64,000 nucleotides of DNA from Wurfbainia villosa (Eukaryota > Streptophyta > Magnoliopsida > Zingiberales > Zingiberaceae), in NCBI GenBank assembly GCA_025175895.1, contig CM046001.1, positions 53,691,719 through 53,755,718 of the forward strand. The letters run 5' to 3'. The notes beneath the pieces are model-generated. The model did not search any database and was not told the DNA's origin. It was given only the letters and a program-made list of their open reading frames with translations. Shown piece after piece: positions 57,618 through 64,000 of this stretch (within the stretch, counting starts at the first letter, position 1; every line of letters starts with the position of its first letter). Made by a program: the position numbers and the translations under genes.

Positions 57618-58961
57618 GTGACAAGTGATCCGAGTCAAACTAGTGTTCAACCAAGTCACCCCATTGATCAAGCATTAGGTGACACAAACCCAACCCAATC
57701 TAGGATTCAGACTAACCACCCTATCGATCAAGTGATAGGAGATCCTAATCTAGGAGTTCGAACTAGAGCATCCTATAGGAACCTTAGTCAAATTTCCTTA
57801 ATTTCAAAGATAGAACCCAAATCAATTGAACAAGCTCTTCTTGATCCCGATTGGATTATTGCAATGCAAGAAGAGCTAGCTCAATTTACTAGGAATGAAG
57901 TGTGGGAATTAGTACCACCACCTAAAGACAAAACGACAATTGGAACAAGGTGGGTGTTTAGAAATAAGCTTGATGATAAAGGTGAAGTAGTTAGAAACAA
58001 GGCTAGGTTAGTCGCCAAAGGGTTCAGTCAAGTCGAAGGCTTAGATTACGACGAAACCTATGCCCCAGTAGCTAGACTCGAATCCATTCGAATGTTGCTA
58101 GCTTATGCCGCACATCGAGGATTTAAGCTATTTCAAATGGATGTTAAGTCGGCATTCCTAAATGGATACATTAAAGAAGAAGTTTATGTTAGCCAACCCC
58201 CCGGATTCGAAAATCTAGATAAACCCGACCATGTTCTAAAACTTAAGAAAGCTCTCTATGGACTTAAACAAGCTCCTCGAGCTTGGTACGAGAGACTTTC
58301 AATCCATCTCAAGTCAAAAGGGTTTAACCAAGGCTTAGTTGACCCAACTCTCTTCGTAAAAACCTTAGGTAAAGAAATATTCATAGCTCAAATTTACGTA
58401 GACGATATAATTTTTGGAACCTCTAACTCAGCCTTACTAAACGAGTTCGTTTCACTCATGGAAAGTGAGTTTGAAATGAACTTAGTAGGCGAGTTAAGTT
58501 TCTTTTTAGGTCTACAAATTAAACAAACTAAGGATGGTATATACCTATATCAACAAAAATACACTAAGGAGTTAATTAAAAGATTTGGAATGCAAGACGC
58601 TAAGATAATAAACACCCCAATGGCGATTAATGTTAACATAGGAGAAGACCTAGAAAGTAAGTCCATTGACTTAAAGTACTATAGGAGCGCGATAGGAAGT
58701 CTCCTATACTTAACTGCGAGTCGACCCGACATCCTATTCGCAGTAAGTATGTGCGCCAGGTTTCAAACCTGTGCTAAGGAGTCTCACCTAACCCTAGTTA
58801 AGCGTATCCTTAGATATCTTAAGGGTACACTTAACGTTGGTATTTGGTACCCTAGATCTACGGAGTTCGAACTAATCGGCTACTCCGATTCGGATTATGC
58901 CGGTAGTAAACTCGATAGAAAGAGCACGAGTGGTTGCTGTCAACTACTCGGCCAAGTCTAG
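57618..58961 (+). pseudogene. S1 reverse transcriptase with RNase H start, longest open frame (447 codons)
   Basis: An intact RT: EVWELVPPPKDK, GTRWVFRNKLDD, FQMDVKSAFLNG, KALYGLKQAPRAW, the catalytic YVDD at 58395-58406, and SLLYLTASRPDI. It continues into RNase H (IGYSDSDYAG, first Asp; RKSTSGCCQLLG) and then shifts frame near 58950. It is the best preserved enzyme domain in the window. It reverse-transcribes element RNA in virus-like particles; alone it is not a complete protein. Confidence 0.93.
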
Positions 58962-59326
58962 TGAGTTGGTGCGAGGAAGCAACATTGTGTTGCCTTATCT
59001 ACCACCGGCCGAATACGCTATGCGATGGGTGAGTGTGTAACTCACCTTCTTTGGATGAAGCACACTCTCCGAGACTTTAGGTTGGACTTCACCAAAACTA
59101 AAATTTTTGTAGACAACATAAGTTCGATAAATCTAACTAAGAACCCTATATGCCATTCAAGAACAAAGCATATAGAGGTAAAAACACCATTTCATTCGAG
59201 AACATGTAGCAACGGCTCCATACAACTCAATATGTTGACTAAGTCTAACCTAGGTACATATTTACTAAACCACTACCCGAAGCCGAATTTAGTCTCTTGA
59301 GACGAAAATTAGGCATGTGCATAATA
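58962..59326 (+). pseudogene. S1 RNase H end and pol C-terminus
   Basis: Frameshifted continuation: CVALSTTEAEY-like text is scattered over frames, then 59025-59300 is open with LLWMKHTLRDF, IFVDNISSINLTKN (third Asp) and HSRTKHIEV. The usual end (LRRKLGMC-like) is visible out of frame at about 59300-59325. Confidence 0.85.
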
Positions 59327-59329
59327 GAA

Positions 59330-60185
59330 TAGGTTTTGCAAATTATAGTACTACTATTTCTTACTTTTTCATGAAACTAGCATAGGTCATACCTTAGATA
59401 TCATGCACCTATAGATTTAAGGAGCCAATACATCTCACAACACATAGGACTAATGTGTTTGTGTACTTAGCCACGAGATGGGCGTGAGATGTTAGGACCT
59501 TACTCACAGTTCCAGATGTAGAGCTAGTGCATCGCTATGAACCATGGAGTATAATCATACATACTAACCGACTCACTCAGATCGGTTGATCCTTCATATC
59601 AATCAAGCCAAATATGAGTCTAACATTTCATAGATGAGCTTATTTTCAATATACTTTTTTTAATAAAAATGTGGAACATGCTTGACATTAAATTTAGCAA
59701 TTATTTTGATTTCACACCCCTTACTCTTTCGATATATAATGGGGAGAAAAGGCCAAAGTTAAGGGTCAAATTTTTCAAATTTTGATAACTTAACTCTTAC
59801 TTCATGTTTAAACCAAAAGTTAACTTTAGGTTTTGAGAACTTATTTAACTTTTGACAAAAGGCCAAGTTAAGAGAATTCTTAACTTATTTATGTCGTTAG
59901 TGTTTTACTTAAGGGGGAGAAAGGGCTTAACTAAAACGTTTTACTAAAGCTAATTTTAAAACGTTTTACTAAAGCTAATTTTAAGTAATGTTAATTACTT
60001 AAAGCAACCCTCAAGGGGGAGGATTATGGTCTTTCTTCAAAGACTCACCTCACAAGGGGAGGTTTCCTCAAGGGGGAGTACTTGAAGAAAATCCTTACTA
60101 CTCCAACTTAATCTTCATTTTTTTCTCATGCACATTATTATTCTTCATGCTTGCTTAACTTTGTATGTGGGTTTGCCATAAATCA
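59330..60185 (+). other. S1 noncoding 3' region with multiple purine tracts
   Basis: No open frame of note, so no envelope-like gene as found in some Sireviruses. PPT-like tracts are at 59741, 59911, 60013, 60054 and 60070, before the true PPT at 60186. AACGTTTTACTAAAGCTAATTTT-type text is repeated in tandem near 59935-59985. Confidence 0.75.
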
Positions 60186-60198
60186 AAAAGGGGGAGAT
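60186..60198 (+). promoter_or_regulatory. S1 polypurine tract
   Basis: AAAAGGGGGAGAT directly before TGTTGGTGCAG. Confidence 0.93.
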
Positions 60199-60607
60199 TG
60201 TTGGTGCAGTGGGCACCTAAGTCGAACCTATATTTTGATTATAGCAAACGATACAAAGTTAAGCTTATATTGTTATCTCACGAGCTAAATCAAGTGTGCA
60301 GAAAAGTCTCAATGCTGGAGCTGAAGGCTAGCGACACCCGGAGGAAGCCGCGGTGGTTGGGCGACACTCGAGTTACTTCGGAGGGAGCCAAAGGAATCGA
60401 GTGGAAGGCGCAAAAAGCGACAAGTAAGTATCGAGGTAAGCTCGTGTGTGCAAGCGTAAGTGAGGTCGTGTCCTTGTACGGGACGTCCTTAGGCGACGAT
60501 CAACCCAAGACTTCCATGGAAGGTCTATGTTGAGATTGGACGGCAAGTGGCCGTCGAATTCACTTGTATTTTGAGCTAAACTCCTTTAGTCAAAAATCGT
60601 GGCTGCC

Positions 60608-60692
60608 AGTTCAACCGCCAGTTCAACCGGGCGATTCAGCTCAACCGCCGCCTTCAACCGTGGCGAGCTCAACCGCCGGAGTTCAACCGGTG
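60608..60692 (+). repeat. TTCAACCG motif cluster, second S LTR
   Basis: At least six near-repeats of TTCAACCGCC or TTCAACCGG, reshuffled relative to 53046-53126, about 100 bp upstream of TATA. Confidence 0.65.
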
Positions 60693-60793
60693 GTCAAAAA
60701 TCAGCCTCGAGGAGTCAAGCTTTATCACCATTTTTCAAGGAGTTTTGTGCCCATTTGTGATTGGTTGAAGACCCATTCGAGGGGCTTAAAGGC

Positions 60794-60800
60794 TATAAAA
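60794..60800 (+). promoter_or_regulatory. TATA box, S1/S2 shared LTR
   Basis: TATAAAA in GGCTATAAAAGGAGGGCC. Confidence 0.75.
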
Positions 60801-61274
60801 GGAGGGCCAAACCTAGGGTTTTTCATCAATTCAAAAGCTTCCAAGTGCTTCCGACACGCCCGACTCTCCGACATCCCTACGACGGCTACGAGACGAGATT
60901 TACTAAAGCTTCAACCTCCAATCCTTGAAGTCGCTGGTATAATCTTTAATTTTGTATAAGTTGTCTTTATTTTCAAGCTTTAAATCATATCAAGGAGAGG
61001 GGAGTGTCCTCTACCTGGAATCTTTATTGAGTTTTGTATCGCTTAACTCCTATCTCTATCGAGAAGGAGTTTTTAATGTTAATATTGCCTCCGCACGCGT
61101 GGTCAAGGACCATTAGGGCCTTGGAGTAGTAGCCGAAGGCTCTGAACCAAGTAAAACCCCTCGTGTTTTTATTTATTTATTGCTATCTTTATTTACTCGT
61201 GCTAATTCGAACGATTCACGAAAAGTTTTTTCTTATCGCTATTCACCCTCTAGCGCTCAAATCGATCCAACAAT

Positions 61275-61287
61275 TGGTATCGAGTGG
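61275..61287 (+). promoter_or_regulatory. S2 primer binding site, damaged
   Basis: TGGTATCGAGTGG: a base pair is lost after TGGTATC compared with TGGTATCAGAGCC, so tRNA pairing is shortened. Confidence 0.75.
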
Positions 61288-61484
61288 GGGTTGCTAAGAT
61301 TTGGTGAAACCACCAATCTAGCTTTTTACAGATTTATTTTCTTTTAATTCTGTTTATTTCTATTTATTTTGTTTGTTAAATTCTTCCTCAAGACTACTAA
61401 TCCAAGACGCGAGTCTTGTTACTTGTTTTTGAGTTTTTGTCTTTGCTAGCTTTTCGCCTTCGCCTCTTTTGTCTTTTTGTTTCA

Positions 61485-63072
61485 ATGGCCCATCTCGAGG
61501 GTTTTAGCACCGTCCGACCTCCATTTTATAACGGAGATGACTTCGTTATTGGAAGGGTCGGATGGAATGCTTTCTCAAACCCAACTCGAGATGTGGATCA
61601 TAATCCAAACGGGTTTCACACTTCCGACTAATGAAGTGGGTGACTCCTGATTATGATCAATGGACCATTGCAACAAAACGACAAGTCGGCCGACGCCAAG
61701 GCAACACAAATCCTCCAATGCGCCTATCCAAGGAGGAGCGCCCTCTTCATAAGCGCAGCGATCTTTTGGACTAAACTAATCGAGTTACACGAAGGATCGG
61801 ATCAACCCAAGTTATGTAAGCTTGATTTGTTATTCAATAAATTGTAAAAACTAAAAATGCAGGAACACGAATCCGCTAAGCAACTCCACGACCGTGTACA
61901 GGACATCGTCAACAACTTACACGCACCCAAAAGGTCGAAAACCGCGACCTTATAAGGTATGTTCTAAACTCTTTCCGAGGACTACCTTGTGGGCATCCAT
62001 GGTCGATGCCTACAAGGTCTCCAAGGATCTTTCTAAAATTAGGTTAGATGAACTCTTTTCCGATTTCAATTACATGAATCCAACTCGGAACCCGAGAGAT
62101 ATAGCCTTGTCGCGTGTTCAAGAAGAAGAAAATCGCAAAGAAGCCACCACCAACCAAGGAGGAAGACGAGTCCGCTAAAGAAGTCGACCCGAGTCGTACG
62201 TAACCGAACGAAGTCTCAAGAATAGCCAAGGGACGAAAAGCGAACCACGACTGACCCAACCAAGGTAAACCTAAAAGTTCTAATATTAGGTGTTATGAGT
62301 GTAACAGTTTGGACATATCAAGTCCGAAAGTGCCCCAAGCTCAACCACCAAGGACCTAAGCACAAGAAGGCCCTCAACGCGACATGGGAAGAAGCGCATC
62401 CAAGAAGACGAAGACCACGCCTTCATGGTGAAATCAATTGAGTCGACACGGAGACCGAACCCGAACTTGAGTCGAACCGAGGATGATTCTGACCACGGCA
62501 ACCTTCAAGTCAAGCCACGACACGATCCGTTCAAAAGATACCCTTAAGGTGAGTCGACTTTATTTAATACTTTACATAATACGGTTAGGTTTTTGTCTAG
62601 GAAGTTAGCTAAGTCCGAGTCCAAGGTCGAGACTCTTGTTGAAGAGGTTAAACTCCTCAAACACGAGGTCTCCCTAACCTCTTCGACTAGTCGAGTTCAA
62701 GAGAAGGACTCAACTCGGGTTGAAAACTCGAAGTTGAGAACTCACTCTTGAAAAGTCAAGTCGAAGATCTTAGGAATACGTTGGAAAGGTTTACTTTGGG
62801 ATCCAAAGGACTTGACCTCCTACTTGGATCGCAAAGGGCCGTGTACAACAAGGCCGGACTAGGTTTTAGCTCAAACACGACCAATAAGTCGTATATGTCA
62901 ATCGTAAGTAGACATAAAAAATGTGTCCAAGCATGGGTCCCTAAGACCACTTTGATTTCAACTCTAGGATCCAACTCGCATCGGGTTCCCATGACCAAAT
63001 CCACTATGTGGATAGACCGAACCGATTCAACCGTCTAGGGAGCCAAGACAAAACATGTTTGTGCTTTAACTT
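61485..63072 (+). pseudogene. S2 gag, heavily frameshifted
   Basis: Starts at ATG 61485 (MAHLEGFSTVRPPFYNGDDF) and is collinear with S1 gag to the end CALT-stop at about 63072. It has more indels than S1, about one every few tens of bases in places. Readable pieces: IELHEGSDQ, the conserved SRTTLWASMVDAY-type frame at 61894-62178, and the tail from 62748 (LRNTLERFTLGSKGLD). The zinc knuckle shows the same missing G as S1. Confidence 0.85.
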
Positions 63073-63124
63073 AGAAATTGCATGCTTAGTTTTTTTGTTG
63101 TTTTTTTAACTCACTTGGAATACA

Positions 63125-63232
63125 CAAATAACCAACTAAAAATCCTTGAAAAGATTGAGCCTCGGGAGCCTCTTTTCAAATAACCAACTAAAATCCTTGA
63201 AAAGATTGAGCCTCGGGAGCCTCTTTTCAAAA
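63125..63232 (+). repeat. Tandem ~55-bp repeat after S2 gag
   Basis: Two copies, counterpart of 55605-55720, each shorter by lost bases (TCGGGAGCC versus TCGGGGAGCC). Confidence 0.75.
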
Positions 63233-63390
63233 ATAACTAGTTAGACTAGGAAATAGTCTTAGGTGAGTCAAGTCATCATTTTCTTGAACATGGCTTTGTC
63301 TAAGGAAATGGTCGATGATCCGATAAAAGAAGGCCCCTGTCGACACAGAAGCCATGATCTTGAAAAGGTAAACTTGACAAGCCTTAGTTA

Positions 63391-63630
63391 AATCCTAATT
63401 ACTTGAACCTAAATCCACTTAATCAAAATTAATTGAAAATCATCAAAACATAAAATTACTTGAACCTAAATCCACTTAATCAACTTAATTGAAAATAATA
63501 TCAATATAAAATTAATTGAACCTAAATCCAAATTACTAGAACCTAAATCCAATAAATCAATTTAATTGAAAATAATCTCAACATAAAATCACTTAAACCT
63601 AAATCCACTTAATAAATTTAATTGGGAGTC
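63391..63630 (+). repeat. ~58-bp tandem repeat between S2 gag and protease
   Basis: Counterpart of 55891-56130, about four units, more diverged. Confidence 0.8.
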
Positions 63631-63756
63631 ATCTCACAAAAACACATAAGTATAACATGCTTGATCATATAGACTCGTGAGATGACCTAGGTTTAACAAC
63701 TTACAACCAATTTAAAAATAAAATCTAACATCCAATCCAACCACCTTGTGTGTAGG

Positions 63757-64000
63757 ATCAATGGATGTTGAGATGCTGGTTGCTCCCACACATGACGGGG
63801 ATCAACTCAAATTCACAAAGCTTCGATTCAAACGACAAGGATCGTAGAGCCTTTGGGAATAACGGCAAGCTAAAAATCATCGGATAAGTTGATATCGAGC
63901 TTAACTCGAATTTTGTTATTAAAAATGTATTACTTTTAGAGAATTTTGAATATAACCTTCTTAGCGTAAGCCAATTGTGTGACAATAACTATAAGGTCGT
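63757..64000 (+). pseudogene. S2 protease start, cut by window end
   Basis: Collinear with 56258-56500 of S1. The catalytic LDSG region is broken by indels near 63768-63785. Later text (NFVIKNVLL, NLLSVSQLCDNN-like) is readable. S2 pol and its 3' LTR should lie to the right of the window. Confidence 0.8.

Larger units (their letters stand above)
52630..61272 (+). mobile_element. Sirevirus-like copia element S1
   Basis: 8643 bp from LTR to LTR. Sirevirus features: LTRs starting TGTTGGTGCAGTGGGC, a long gag with zinc knuckle and coiled coil, the protease form WMLDSGCSRHMTG-like, a PPT of AAGGGGGAGAT, and several extra purine tracts upstream of the 3' LTR. The 3' LTR is also the 5' LTR of S2. 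The left flank is atatg (52625-52629). Many small indels break gag and pol. Confidence 0.9.
60199..61272 (+). mobile_element. LTR shared by S1 (3' end) and S2 (5' end), 1074 bp
   Basis: Preceded by the S1 PPT and followed by S2 leader and gag. Same ends as the S1 5' LTR. Many homopolymers are one or more bases shorter than at 52630-53708. TATA at 60794-60800; CAACCG cluster at 60608-60692. Confidence 0.92.

Noticed and set aside
59330..60185. Possible envelope-like gene of S1
   Set aside because: Some Sireviruses carry one here, but no frame of useful length, membrane segment or start is visible.

Overview
This window is plant nuclear DNA made almost entirely of LTR retrotransposons. I found no intact host gene, rRNA, tRNA, CRISPR array or bacterial operon. 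The evidence for a flowering plant is the plant-type Ty1/copia gag-pol, primer sites matching the 3' end of initiator tRNA-Met (TGGTATCAGAGCC), TG...CA LTRs with 5-bp target duplications, and a Sirevirus-like element. I cannot name the species. Element labels below are mine: G (gypsy-like or LARD), A1-A5 (copia family A), B1-B4 (copia family B), C (solo LTR), S1-S2 (Sirevirus-like copia).

Layout. 1-4741: a minus-strand element, G, with a noncoding internal stretch, a PBS and a 3.5-kb LTR. It sits inside the 5' LTR of A1. 4742-8325: A1 (half a 5' LTR, leader, decayed gag-protease-pre-integrase), joined abruptly to a divergent family-A LTR, A5 (8326-10027). 10028-18839: a minus-strand family-B LTR (B3) split by the complete element A2 (10072-18450, TSD ACTCC). 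18840-18927: an 88-bp piece of B2 reverse transcriptase. 18928-38986: A3 (TSD TTAAA), which carries B1 in its 5' LTR (19839-29239, TSD GATCC) and the solo LTR A4 in its leader (31002-32943, TSD GGGCC/GGGTC). 38987-41471: the rest of B2 RT-RNase H, interrupted by minus-strand solo LTR C (39576-41240). 41472-52522: an LTR that ends B2 and begins B4, the B4 interior with a 1647-bp internal tandem duplication, and the B4 3' LTR. 52523-52629: a 107-bp orphan sequence. 52630-64000: S1 followed by S2, sharing one LTR. S2 runs off the window.

Relative age from nesting: B2 is the host of B3, A3 and C. B3 hosts A2 and the A1/A5 block, A1 hosts G, and A3 hosts B1 and A4. The stack is at least four layers deep.

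All gag-pol copies are broken. Many stops in families A and B fit C-to-T change at CAG or CGA, as expected for long-methylated silent elements. The S region differs: its changes are mostly small indels, often at homopolymers. Points most worth checking are the 27-bp array placed just before the family-A TATA box, the covarying stem in family-A LTRs, the repeated short hairpins in family-B leaders, the two LTR-sharing tandems and the internal duplication in B4.
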